Shown one piece after another: positions 53,743-62,982 of a DNA stretch of 64,000 nucleotides. Under the pieces are notes generated by a model. The model saw only the letters and a program-made list of their open reading frames with translations. It did not search any database and was not told where the DNA came from. The first letter of the stretch is position 1; each line of letters opens with the position of its first letter. The stretch comes from Bacteroides cutis (GTDB taxonomy: Bacteria; Bacteroidota; Bacteroidia; Bacteroidales; Bacteroidaceae), in assembly GCF_900241005.1 (NCBI RefSeq), contig NZ_OEST01000006.1:124001-188000 (forward strand), given 5' to 3'. Position numbers and translations under genes: made by a program.

Positions 53743-56142
53743 ATGAAGAAATTTCTTTCCTCTGTAAAGAATATGTTTATATCTTGGCGATTTGCCTTGA
53801 TACTGTTGGTGATATATGCTATTGTATTAGCAGTGGCAACTTTTATAGAGAAAGTTCAGGGTACCTCTGTTGCCAGAAAACTGATTTATAACCAACCCAT
53901 ATTTTATTTGCTTCAGTTGCTAATGGTAATGCAATTTATTGTAATTGGTATTCGTATGCAACTTTGGAAACAACGTAAGTATGGCATATGTCTGTTCCAT
54001 GTTTCTTTTATCGTCATTTTGACAGGAGCTTTGGTTACAAATTTGTTTGGTTTTGAGGGGATCGTACATATTCGGGAGGGAGAAACAACTTCTCAGTTGC
54101 ATCTTACGGATGGAACACATGAATTGCCTTTTACGATTCACCTAGACGATTTTAAATTATTGCGTTATCCGGGATCGCACAGTCCGTCTTCTTTTGAGAG
54201 TTTTCTTACGATTTCTTCTGATAGTGATACACGTGCTGAACATATTTATATGAACAAGGTGATATATGAACAAGGATATCGTATCTATCAATCTTCTTAC
54301 GATTCGGATGAGCAAGGGACTGTTTTGTCTGTAAATCATGATGGTTGGGGTACAGGTATTACTTATATAGGATATTTGTTGCTTCTTGTGGGGATGTTGT
54401 TGACTGTGGTAGACCCAAAATCTCGTTTTCGCCAATTAGCCAGACAATTAAAAAAGGCTGTACCGGTATTGTTGTTATGCTGTTTTCCATCCTGTCTGTC
54501 TGCTCAGGAAGTAATCTCTAATCAATTAGAAAAAAATACTATTCCTGCCGCACAAGCAGAGGAATGGGGGCGCATGCAGATACAATGTCCTACGGGACGT
54601 ATTGAACCTATAAATACCTATACATCTAAACTGCTGCGTAAACTTTACCGAAGTGAAACTTTCGAGGGATTACGTTCAGAACAGGTTATTTTCGGTTTTC
54701 TTATAAATCCTTCTTATTGGAGTAATATACCTTTTATTCGTCAATCCAACAAAGAAATGGCTCGAGAATTAAAGTTACCTTCAGATAAATATATTCGTTT
54801 TTCTGATTTATTTGATGAAGAAGGACGTTATGTTATTGCTGATGCCGTAGAACGTGCATATTCTCGTCCTGTGTCAGAACGTTCACGGATAGAAAAGGAT
54901 TTATTGAAATTGGATGAAAAGGCAAATATCCTTTATTCTTTGCAGCAAGGTCAGATGTTAGCTTTTTTCCCTTTACCGGAAGATGTGGATGGTAAGTGGT
55001 ATTCACCAGGTGATGATTTGAAAGAATTCTCGGGTAGAGACTCTATGTTTGTTTCTAAAATATTCCCTTGGTATTTGGCGGAGTCTTACAATGCTCTGCG
55101 TACAGGTGACTGGTCGGCATCAAATGAAGTATTATCTATGATGAATGTGTATCAGCAAAAACGAACTACAACAGGTTTATTGACAGATAAACAAATTTCA
55201 TGGGAATTGTTTTATAATCGTGCTGAATTATTCTTTTGGTCGGCTGTGGGATATATGACCGTAGGTTTATTGCTTCTTTTAGTTTCTGTCTGGTTTTTGT
55301 TGAAATCCAAACGTTGGCTTCGGGTAGTTACCATTGTGTTAATGGTAGGTGTAGTAGTTTTATTCCTATTGCAAACTTTTGGTATTGGTATACGTTGGTA
55401 TATTTCTGGTCGGGCTCCTTGGGCTAACGCTTATGAATCGATGGTTTATGTGGCGTGGGCTACAGTCTTGGCAGGACTTTTGTTTATCCGTCGTTCATCA
55501 ATGACTTTGGCATTGGCTGCTTTCTTTGCTGGTATTATTCTGTTTGTTGCTAATCTCAATTTTATGGATCCTGAGATAACTCCTTTAGTACCTGTACTGA
55601 AATCATATTGGTTAATGATACATGTAGCGGTCATTACTGCAAGTTATGGTTTCTTCGGCATGAGTTTCCTGTTAGGTCTGCTTTCATTGGGGTTTATGGC
55701 GTCAGACAAGAAGTCGGTGTTGTTGAACCCTCATATTCGTGAATTGCGGATTATTAATGAAATTTCTCTTAATATTGGTCTGTATTTATTGACTGCTGGT
55801 ATCTTTTTGGGTGCCGTATGGGCGAATGAATCATGGGGGCGTTATTGGGGATGGGATCCTAAAGAAACCTGGGCTCTTATTACAATGATTGTTTATGCCT
55901 TTGTTCTGCATGCCCGTTTTATTTCTTATCTGCGTTCAGATTATGCCTTTAGTGTGATGTCTGTTTTTGCGTTAGCATCAGTATTAATGACTTATTTTGG
56001 AGTAAACTATTACCTTTCCGGTTTGCATTCTTATGGTAGTGGTGATACACCACCGGGGTTACATGCAGTTCTCATTGTGTTTGGCTTGGCTTTGGTACTG
56101 GCTTTGTATGTAGGAGAAAAACAGCGTAAACGTTTGTTATAG
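53743..56142 (+). CDS. ccsBA: cytochrome c maturation protein, ResB-CcsA fusion
   Basis: 799-residue membrane protein. The N-terminal ResB-like half has four transmembrane helices with a periplasmic domain; a second large periplasmic domain follows (QEVISNQLEKNTIPA onward, about 260-490); the CcsA half has about eight helices and the haem-handling WWD signature in WGRYWGWDPKETWALI. System II cytochrome c synthases export haem and attach it to CxxCH motifs. Its presence next to two genes encoding CxxCH proteins makes functional sense: it would mature the cytochromes of this locus. It starts directly after the DAHP-synthase-like stop. Confidence 0.92.
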   Translation: MKKFLSSVKNMFISWRFALILLVIYAIVLAVATFIEKVQGTSVARKLIYNQPIFYLLQLLMVMQFIVIGIRMQLWKQRKYGICLFHVSFIVILTGALVTNLFGFEGIVHIREGETTSQLHLTDGTHELPFTIHLDDFKLLRYPGSHSPSSFESFLTISSDSDTRAEHIYMNKVIYEQGYRIYQSSYDSDEQGTVLSVNHDGWGTGITYIGYLLLLVGMLLTVVDPKSRFRQLARQLKKAVPVLLLCCFPSCLSAQEVISNQLEKNTIPAAQAEEWGRMQIQCPTGRIEPINTYTSKLLRKLYRSETFEGLRSEQVIFGFLINPSYWSNIPFIRQSNKEMARELKLPSDKYIRFSDLFDEEGRYVIADAVERAYSRPVSERSRIEKDLLKLDEKANILYSLQQGQMLAFFPLPEDVDGKWYSPGDDLKEFSGRDSMFVSKIFPWYLAESYNALRTGDWSASNEVLSMMNVYQQKRTTTGLLTDKQISWELFYNRAELFFWSAVGYMTVGLLLLLVSVWFLLKSKRWLRVVTIVLMVGVVVLFLLQTFGIGIRWYISGRAPWANAYESMVYVAWATVLAGLLFIRRSSMTLALAAFFAGIILFVANLNFMDPEITPLVPVLKSYWLMIHVAVITASYGFFGMSFLLGLLSLGFMASDKKSVLLNPHIRELRIINEISLNIGLYLLTAGIFLGAVWANESWGRYWGWDPKETWALITMIVYAFVLHARFISYLRSDYAFSVMSVFALASVLMTYFGVNYYLSGLHSYGSGDTPPGLHAVLIVFGLALVLALYVGEKQRKRLL

Positions 56143-56197
56143 TGAATTTTATTACTAAGTAGTATTGAATTATTTAGTAGGTTCAAAATTTATAATA

Positions 56198-56244
56198 TTT
56201 GGTACAATATTGCAAAAAAGATTGGAGAAATGCCGTTATCTTTG
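56198..56244 (+). promoter_or_regulatory. candidate HTCS operator plus -7 box upstream of GH105 (site C)
   Basis: TTTGGTACAATATTGCAA at 56198-56215 differs from site A at one of 18 positions. Exactly 21 bases later is TATCTTTG (a perfect TAnnTTTG) at 56237-56244, the same spacing as at site A. Confidence 0.6.
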
Positions 56245-56282
56245 TTTTTGTAATATAAATCTTATTTTAAAGTAATACTGTG

Positions 56283-57419
56283 ATGAAACAATGTAAAATA
56301 TTCGTTTGGGCTGTGGGGATACTTATGGTGTGTAATCCAATGAATGCTCAAGATGTTCTTTCCAAGAAACGTATAAAAGAGGCTGACCCTAAAGTTATAG
56401 GTACACGTGTTGTAAATAAGTTTATTATAACTCCACATACTCGGTTTGGAAATCCTCGTGCAGAAAAAGCTCCTAATTATATTACTTATCCTGATGCTTG
56501 TGCGTGGTTGGGAGCATTGTGGTTTAGTAAAGCTATCAAAGATAAGGATATGCAACAACGTCTGAAGGATCGTTTCGAACCTTTATTTACTACTGAAAAA
56601 AGCATGTTGCCCAAAATGGTACATGTAGACTATAATGTCTTTGGTTCTGTACCTTTGGAAATTTATATGCAGAAATTGGGAGATTATAAGTATTTTGATT
56701 TAGGTATGAAATATGCTGATACTCAATGGGAAGTGCCAGCTGATGCTAAACCTGAACAGAAAGCGTATGCAGATCAGGGATTTTCTTGGCAAACTCGTGT
56801 TTGGATTGATGATATGTTTATGATTACTACTATTCAGTCACAAGCCTATCTTGCTACAGGTGATCGTAAATATATAAATCGTGCTGCTGCTGAAATGGTA
56901 ATGTATCTGCAAAAAATACAACGTCCTAATGGGCTTTTCTATCATGCTCCTACGGCTCCTTTCTTTTGGGCACGTGGAAATGGCTGGATGGCGGCAGGAA
57001 TGTCACGTCTTCTCGCTGTTTTACCAAAAGATAATCCCAACCGTACTGTTATCATGGAAGCTTATAAAAAGATGATGGCAACTTTATTGGAGAATCAGGA
57101 TCCAGATGGCATGTGGCATCAATTAATAGACGAGCCGGCATCCTATAAAGAAACTTCGGGTACAGCTATGTTTACCTATGCTATGTTGGTGGGAGTAAAA
57201 CATGGTTGGTTAGATAAAAAAACTTATGAGTCTGCTGCATTGAAAGGTTGGTTAGCATTGGTTTCTTATCTGAATGCCGATGATGAATTGACAAATGTTT
57301 GTGAAGGTACCAATATAAAGAATGATAAGAATCATTATATGACTCGTAAACAGATTACGGGAGATTTACATGCACATGCTCCTTTATTATGGTGTGCTAC
57401 GGAGCTTTTAACTAAATAA
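56283..57419 (+). CDS. GH105 unsaturated uronyl hydrolase
   Basis: 378 residues from the ATG at 56283 (a GTG directly before it is less likely), secreted (signal ending near MNAQD). An (alpha/alpha)6 barrel with the GH105 landmarks WIDDMFM at 174-180 (catalytic Asp), FWARGNGWMAAGM, YKETSGTAMFTYAM and the C-terminal GDLHAHAPLLW. It hydrates the double bond of 4,5-unsaturated galacturonyl or glucuronyl ends left by a polysaccharide lyase, here possibly the PL6 enzyme. It is a single gene under candidate operator C; the second HTCS follows. Confidence 0.88.
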   Translation: MKQCKIFVWAVGILMVCNPMNAQDVLSKKRIKEADPKVIGTRVVNKFIITPHTRFGNPRAEKAPNYITYPDACAWLGALWFSKAIKDKDMQQRLKDRFEPLFTTEKSMLPKMVHVDYNVFGSVPLEIYMQKLGDYKYFDLGMKYADTQWEVPADAKPEQKAYADQGFSWQTRVWIDDMFMITTIQSQAYLATGDRKYINRAAAEMVMYLQKIQRPNGLFYHAPTAPFFWARGNGWMAAGMSRLLAVLPKDNPNRTVIMEAYKKMMATLLENQDPDGMWHQLIDEPASYKETSGTAMFTYAMLVGVKHGWLDKKTYESAALKGWLALVSYLNADDELTNVCEGTNIKNDKNHYMTRKQITGDLHAHAPLLWCATELLTK

Positions 57420-57454
57420 GAAGTTAATATCGCTCTAAAAAAAACTATATAATC

Positions 57455-57484
57455 TTTGCATAATGAAAAAATAGCGTACTTTTG
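57455..57484 (+). promoter_or_regulatory. promoter of HTCS 2
   Basis: A TTTG -33 element at 57455-57458, an 18-base spacer, then TACTTTTG (TAnnTTTG) at 57477-57484, 36 bases before the start at 57520. This is the most complete Bacteroides promoter in the window. Confidence 0.65.
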
Positions 57485-57519
57485 TGTCACAATAATACGT
57501 TGAAAACACAAACTACTAC

Positions 57520-60500
57520 ATGAAGAAATTTGTTCTATTGCTATTTTCATTATTAACTATTTTGCAAATATTTGCTCAGAATGATAATGAGACATTCTAT
57601 TTTTCAAATTTGAATTTGAAAGATGGTTTGTCTCAAATTTCTGTTATTAAAATATTACAAGATTCTAAAGGTTTTATGTGGTTTGCTACACGTAATGGTT
57701 TGAACCGTTATGATGGTAGTGAATTTATTGTATACAAGCATGTGCCAGGAGATTCATTGACATTGAGTGATAATAATATAATATCTCTGGTAGAAGATAA
57801 GAATCGGAATTTATGGGTGGGTACGGCACGTGGATTGAATAAGTTGGATTTGAAAACCAATCACATCAAGCGGTATTCTGATAAGAAACATGGTGCACTT
57901 GCGAAAGTAGATATACGTAGCCTGTTTGTTGATAGCCGTAATAGATTGTGGGTAGGTACTTCCAGAGGATTGTATCTTTATGTACGTGAGATGGATATGT
58001 TTCAGCGGTTGGACTTGAATGGTAAAATCAAGGATGAGTATATTTCAGTTATTCATGAAACAAAGGAACATCAGATACTGATTGGGACTGCTACTAAGGG
58101 ATTATTTGTCTGTGATATGAATATGAAAGAGCAAAAGCATTTTACTATGGATACTCCTAATTTGCGTTTGCCCGATAATTATGTTGGTACACTTTATGAA
58201 GACTTGGAAGGACATATCTGGGGAGGAAGTAATGCCGGCGGATTGTTTCGAATAGATATTGAAAAAGAGAATATTATAACTTATCATAAAGGAAATAGCA
58301 TATTAACGACGAATAGCATCCGTTGTATTGCTGAATCTCATGATAGGCTACTGATTGGAACTTTTGACGGGCTTTATTCAATGAATCTTTCTGATAATTC
58401 TTTTTGGAAGCATACGGATGCATCATTGGAACGAGGTAATTTAAGCCATTTTTCTATTTATTCTTTATTTGTAGACAGTAGCCAGACAATATGGGTCGGA
58501 ACTTATGCTGGTGGTGTCAGTTATTCAAGCCGATTTAATAATCGTTTTGATTTTCATGATCCTACTTCTGTGTTTGATGCTTTGTTTGGTATTTACGGGA
58601 GTATGGTTTGTACTGAGGGTGGGTGTTTATATATGGCTACTGAAGGGCGTGGTTTGCTTGATTATAATTTGAATAATAGTAAATATTATTATTATCCGAT
58701 AGATAATTCATCCCGGTTGCAATACAGTCAAAATATAATCAAAGGTTTGTTGTTGGATGGAAATACTCTTTGGTGTGGTACGAATAAAGGAACTATTTAT
58801 CAGTTTGATACCCGTACGAAACAATATAAGTTGTATTATCAGTTACCGAAGGAAATGTCTATTTATGCCATGACTCCCGCTCATGATGGAGGACTATGGA
58901 TCGTAGGTTCTGATCCGAAAACAGGATTGATACATTTGTCAGCGAAAAAAATATTTTTGGATAAGTTCCCTCTTCATGATGGGAAGGATTCTTGTCAGAT
59001 AGCAAGTTCTCGTTGTATTCTTAAATTGAGGGATGGAGTTTTATTAATAGGAACGCGTAATAATGGATTGGTCAAGTATGATGCTAATAAGCAGGAGATT
59101 ACTTATTATAATACGGATGCCAAGAAACCATTCAGTTTGTTGAATAATTATGTGACAAGTATTATTCGTGATGCTTCCGATCGTATTTGGATTGGTACTT
59201 TTGGAGGTGGAATTTCTCTATATGATGAATACAAAGGAGTTCTTAAGACTATTACTCGGGAACAGGGATTGATAGATAATGATGTTTGTGCCATCGTTGA
59301 AGATAGAGATCATAAACTTTGGATTAGTACAAGTAACGGAATATCTGAATTTGACCAGGAAAAGGAACAATTCATAAATTATAATTCTCTGAATGGAATT
59401 GGAGTTTATGAGTTTACTCCTCATAGTGGTATGCTTTTGCCTAATGGTGAGGTTTGTTTTAGTGGAAATAATGGATTTGTGACTTTTAATCCACAGGAAC
59501 TACAATTGAATTCTTTTGTCCCTCCTTTGGTATTTACGCGGTTAGTGGTGAATAACGAGGTTATTGAAGTCGGAGATGAAACGGGAATATTGTCTTCTGT
59601 CTTGGATGATGTAAAGGAGATAGATTTGGATTATAGCCAGAATAATATATCTATTGGTTATTGTGCCTTGAATTTTGTATTTGCTCGTCAAAATCAATAT
59701 GCTATTTTTTTGGAAGGCTATGATAAAGATTGGAATTATATTGGTAACCGTCGGGAGGCTTATTATACAAATTTGAGTCCAGGAACTTATGAATTTAAGG
59801 TGAAAGCATCTAATAATGATGGAGTATGGAGTCAAGAGACTCGTAAAATAAGGATTGTTGTTCATCCTCCTATTTGGGAAACATGGTATGCTTATCTGTT
59901 TTATGTTGTTACTTTTGTGTCTGTACTGGTGTTAATCATGTACTATATCTTCAAGAAACAGAAGTTGGAACGTGAGCTACAATTCCAGCAAAAAGAACAG
60001 CAGCAATTGGAAGAATTTCATCAGGCCAAAATTCGTATGTTTACTAATTTTTCGCATGAACTTCGTACCCCGTTGACCCTGATTATTGCTCCATTACAAG
60101 AGTTGGTAGCTATGCCAGAATTTTCTTCAGTAGTAAAGAATAAACTCGGTTTGATATTCAGTAATGCCCAGCGCTTGTTGTTATTGGTAAATCAGTTGAT
60201 GGATTTACGTAAGAATCAAGAGGGTAAACTGAAATTGCGTATTATTAAAAGTGATATGTATCTTTTTTTATTGGAGATATATTATGCATTTAACCATTTG
60301 GCTGCGAAAAAATCCATAAATTTTACATTCGAGAGGAAAGTAGAACAATTAATGGCATGGTTTGATAAAACATTAATTGAAAAAGTAGTATTTAATTTAT
60401 TATCCAATGCTATGAAATTTACGCCGAATGGTGGTAAAGTGGTATTCTCTTTATCCCAAATATCCTCTTCTGCTTTGCCTGCCGAATATCAGTCGGAATT

Positions 60501-61617
60501 AAGTAAGTTGCCTGTCAATACGGAATTTGTATGTTTGTCTGTAGCAGATTCTGGTAAGGGAATTCCTGATGAGGAGATAAAAAATATATTTGCTCCTTTT
60601 TATCAGGGAGAAGATGATAATAAGGAAAATGTAGGTACAGGTATTGGTCTGAGTTTGACGAGATCCATCGTACATTTGCATCATGGAATTATCACAGTCT
60701 CCAAAAATCAACCAACAGGTACTGTCTTTAATGTTTATATTCCCATTAGTAGTTTTGTTTATGAAGAAGATCAATTGGTGAAGGAGGAGACAGTAGAGGA
60801 CGTGATACCCGTGGATAAAGCTATGCATTTTGATATTGAAAAGAAATGGACTATCCTTTTGGCTGAAGATAACGATGAGGTGAGAAGGTATGTCAAAGAG
60901 TGTCTTGAACCCTATTTTTACATATTGGACGTCGATAATGGAAAAGATGCTTTGGAGCTGAGTCTTGAAAAGTATCCGGATCTGATACTTAGCGATATTA
61001 TGATGCCTAAAATGGATGGATTAGAGTTATGTTCACGCGTGAAGCAGGATTTACAATTGGGGCATATACCTGTTATTTTGATGACAGCAAAATCTATGGT
61101 GGTTCATATCAAAGAAGGTTTTTCAGTGGGAGCCGATGATTATATAGTAAAGCCATTTTGTATGGATGTGCTTATATGTCGTATTAACAATATATTGGAG
61201 TCTCGAGAAAAGCTGAAAAAGCTTTATGGTAAAAAGTTCTCTCCTGAGGCTATGGGGATTGAAATTGTATCGGGGGATGATCGGTTTACACAGAGTTTCT
61301 TTGAACTTATAGAGAAGAATATATCCAATCCTGAATTGGGTATTGATTTATTGAGTCAGGAATTAGGCTTGAGTCGTGCTAATTTATATCGGAAATTGAA
61401 AGCTGTAACAGAACTTTCACCGACAGAACTTATTCGTAATAAACGTTTGGAGGTAGCAGCTAAATTATTGTTAGAATCAGACTATACAGTTTCAGAAGTG
61501 GCTGTTTATACAGGTTTTAATAGTCACGCATATTTTACGAATTGCTTTAAGTCATTTTATGGATATTCTCCTTCTGAATGGGTACAAAGACATCATGAGA
61601 ATAATGAAAATGTCTGA
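57520..61617 (+). CDS. hybrid two-component system sensor/regulator 2 (HTCS)
   Basis: 1365 residues, the same architecture as HTCS 1 throughout: signal peptide (ending near IFAQN), Reg_prop double propeller, Y_Y_Y domain ending VVHPPIWETW, one transmembrane helix, HisKA with His846 in SHELRTPL, HATPase (DSGKGIP, GTGIGLSL), receiver with Asp1159 in LSDIMMPKMDG, and an AraC-type domain. The two are clear paralogues; even their recognition helices are alike (SRANLYRK in both, SHSYFSNSFK versus SHAYFTNCFK). They may bind the same or overlapping DNA sites while sensing different oligosaccharides. It lies between GH105 and GH88. Confidence 0.95.
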   Translation: MKKFVLLLFSLLTILQIFAQNDNETFYFSNLNLKDGLSQISVIKILQDSKGFMWFATRNGLNRYDGSEFIVYKHVPGDSLTLSDNNIISLVEDKNRNLWVGTARGLNKLDLKTNHIKRYSDKKHGALAKVDIRSLFVDSRNRLWVGTSRGLYLYVREMDMFQRLDLNGKIKDEYISVIHETKEHQILIGTATKGLFVCDMNMKEQKHFTMDTPNLRLPDNYVGTLYEDLEGHIWGGSNAGGLFRIDIEKENIITYHKGNSILTTNSIRCIAESHDRLLIGTFDGLYSMNLSDNSFWKHTDASLERGNLSHFSIYSLFVDSSQTIWVGTYAGGVSYSSRFNNRFDFHDPTSVFDALFGIYGSMVCTEGGCLYMATEGRGLLDYNLNNSKYYYYPIDNSSRLQYSQNIIKGLLLDGNTLWCGTNKGTIYQFDTRTKQYKLYYQLPKEMSIYAMTPAHDGGLWIVGSDPKTGLIHLSAKKIFLDKFPLHDGKDSCQIASSRCILKLRDGVLLIGTRNNGLVKYDANKQEITYYNTDAKKPFSLLNNYVTSIIRDASDRIWIGTFGGGISLYDEYKGVLKTITREQGLIDNDVCAIVEDRDHKLWISTSNGISEFDQEKEQFINYNSLNGIGVYEFTPHSGMLLPNGEVCFSGNNGFVTFNPQELQLNSFVPPLVFTRLVVNNEVIEVGDETGILSSVLDDVKEIDLDYSQNNISIGYCALNFVFARQNQYAIFLEGYDKDWNYIGNRREAYYTNLSPGTYEFKVKASNNDGVWSQETRKIRIVVHPPIWETWYAYLFYVVTFVSVLVLIMYYIFKKQKLERELQFQQKEQQQLEEFHQAKIRMFTNFSHELRTPLTLIIAPLQELVAMPEFSSVVKNKLGLIFSNAQRLLLLVNQLMDLRKNQEGKLKLRIIKSDMYLFLLEIYYAFNHLAAKKSINFTFERKVEQLMAWFDKTLIEKVVFNLLSNAMKFTPNGGKVVFSLSQISSSALPAEYQSELSKLPVNTEFVCLSVADSGKGIPDEEIKNIFAPFYQGEDDNKENVGTGIGLSLTRSIVHLHHGIITVSKNQPTGTVFNVYIPISSFVYEEDQLVKEETVEDVIPVDKAMHFDIEKKWTILLAEDNDEVRRYVKECLEPYFYILDVDNGKDALELSLEKYPDLILSDIMMPKMDGLELCSRVKQDLQLGHIPVILMTAKSMVVHIKEGFSVGADDYIVKPFCMDVLICRINNILESREKLKKLYGKKFSPEAMGIEIVSGDDRFTQSFFELIEKNISNPELGIDLLSQELGLSRANLYRKLKAVTELSPTELIRNKRLEVAAKLLLESDYTVSEVAVYTGFNSHAYFTNCFKSFYGYSPSEWVQRHHENNENV

Positions 61618-61638
61618 TAATTATAGTCTCTTGCTGCT

Positions 61639-61706
61639 TTTGGAATAGAATTTCAAGCGAATAAGACAATATTTAAAATTACGCTGGGATAAATCGCCTA
61701 TCTTAG
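61639..61706 (+). promoter_or_regulatory. degenerate HTCS operator plus -7-like box upstream of GH88 (site D)
   Basis: TTTGGAATAGAATTTCAA at 61639-61656 matches site A at 14 of 18 positions. Exactly 42 bases later is TATCTTAG (one mismatch to TAnnTTTG) at 61699-61706, the same spacing as at site B. Confidence 0.4.
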
Positions 61707-61737
61707 TGCCCTAGAATATAAACATTAAAAATAAAGT

Positions 61738-62964
61738 ATGATGAAGTTTAAGACAGGATTAGTTTCTTTATTGGTAGTTTGTGGAGCTTGTAGCCAAACA
61801 CCTCAAAAAGTAGATGTTATAAAGGATAGTTTTGATTTTGCCGGTCAGCAGTTGAAGTATGCGTTTACACAGATTGACTCTGTGAATGCTGCTGTGTCAG
61901 AAGAGGCGCCGAAAAAGAAATTGGTGTCTCCACGTACTATAGCTGATGACGGCTCTTTTAAGATGGTAGCGTCTAGAGATTGGACTAGTGGATTCTTCCC
62001 GGGAGAGTTGTGGTATATGTATGAGTATACGCAAGATGATTATTGGAAACAGAAAGCGGAAGATTTTACAGCGCCAATTGAGGATCAAAAGACTAATGGT
62101 GGTACCCATGATATGGGATTTAAGATGTATTGTAGTTTTGGTAATGGTTATCGTTTGACAAAAGACGCTGCTTATAAGGATATTTTATTGGAATCGGCGG
62201 CAACTTTGATTACACGTTATAAACCGACGATTGGTTGTATTCGTTCTTGGGATCACAGTCGTGACAAATGGGAATGTCCGGTTATTATAGACAATATGAT
62301 GAATTTGGAACTGTTATATTGGGCATTTAAGGAAACTGGAGATTCTGTTTATTATAATATTGCTACCAATCATGCACGTACAACTATGAAAAATCATTTC
62401 CGTGATAATTACAGTTCTTATCATGTGATAGATTATGATACGATTACAGGTAATGTCCTCCATAAACATACTCATCAGGGATATAATCACGAATCTGCTT
62501 GGTCAAGAGGTCAGGCTTGGGGATTATATGGTTATACGATGTGTTATCGTGAAACAAAACTTCCTGAGTTTTTGACTCAGGCAGAGAATATTGCCAATTA
62601 TATTTTTACTAATCCCACTATGCCTGATGATATGATAGCTTATTGGGATTTTGATGCCCCAGAAATTCCGAATGAACCGCGTGATGCATCTGCAGCTGCT
62701 GTAATGGCATGTGCAATGTATGAACTCTCTATGTATAATGCAGAAAAAGGGGAACAGTACAAAAAGTGGGCAGATACGATTGTGGAAAGTTTAAGCAATA
62801 ATTATCGTGCAAAGTTGAATGGTGATTATGGATTTTTATTACTTCATAGTACAGGAGCACGTAATTTTGAACGAGATGTACCTTTGGTGTATGCTGATTA
62901 TTATTTTTTGGAGGCATTGTTGAAGAAGGCAAAATTAGAGAAGGAAGGTACAGCTATTTTGTAA
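61738..62964 (+). CDS. GH88 unsaturated glucuronyl hydrolase lipoprotein
   Basis: 408 residues (tandem ATG at the start) with a lipobox (VCGAC, about residue 18). An (alpha/alpha)6 barrel with GH88 landmarks: SRDWTSGFFPGELWYMYEY, GGTHDMGFKMYCSFGNGY, VIIDNMMNLELLYW (Asp185 probable catalytic residue), SAWSRGQAWGLYGYTMC and YWDFDAPEIPNEPRDAS. These enzymes hydrate the unsaturated uronic acid produced by lyases acting on glycosaminoglycans or other uronate polymers. With GH105 and PL6 it completes a lyase-then-hydrolase route. It is 18 bases upstream of the GH2 gene. Confidence 0.9.
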   Translation: MMKFKTGLVSLLVVCGACSQTPQKVDVIKDSFDFAGQQLKYAFTQIDSVNAAVSEEAPKKKLVSPRTIADDGSFKMVASRDWTSGFFPGELWYMYEYTQDDYWKQKAEDFTAPIEDQKTNGGTHDMGFKMYCSFGNGYRLTKDAAYKDILLESAATLITRYKPTIGCIRSWDHSRDKWECPVIIDNMMNLELLYWAFKETGDSVYYNIATNHARTTMKNHFRDNYSSYHVIDYDTITGNVLHKHTHQGYNHESAWSRGQAWGLYGYTMCYRETKLPEFLTQAENIANYIFTNPTMPDDMIAYWDFDAPEIPNEPRDASAAAVMACAMYELSMYNAEKGEQYKKWADTIVESLSNNYRAKLNGDYGFLLLHSTGARNFERDVPLVYADYYFLEALLKKAKLEKEGTAIL

Positions 62965-62982
62965 ATTTAGATTTCAATAGGT

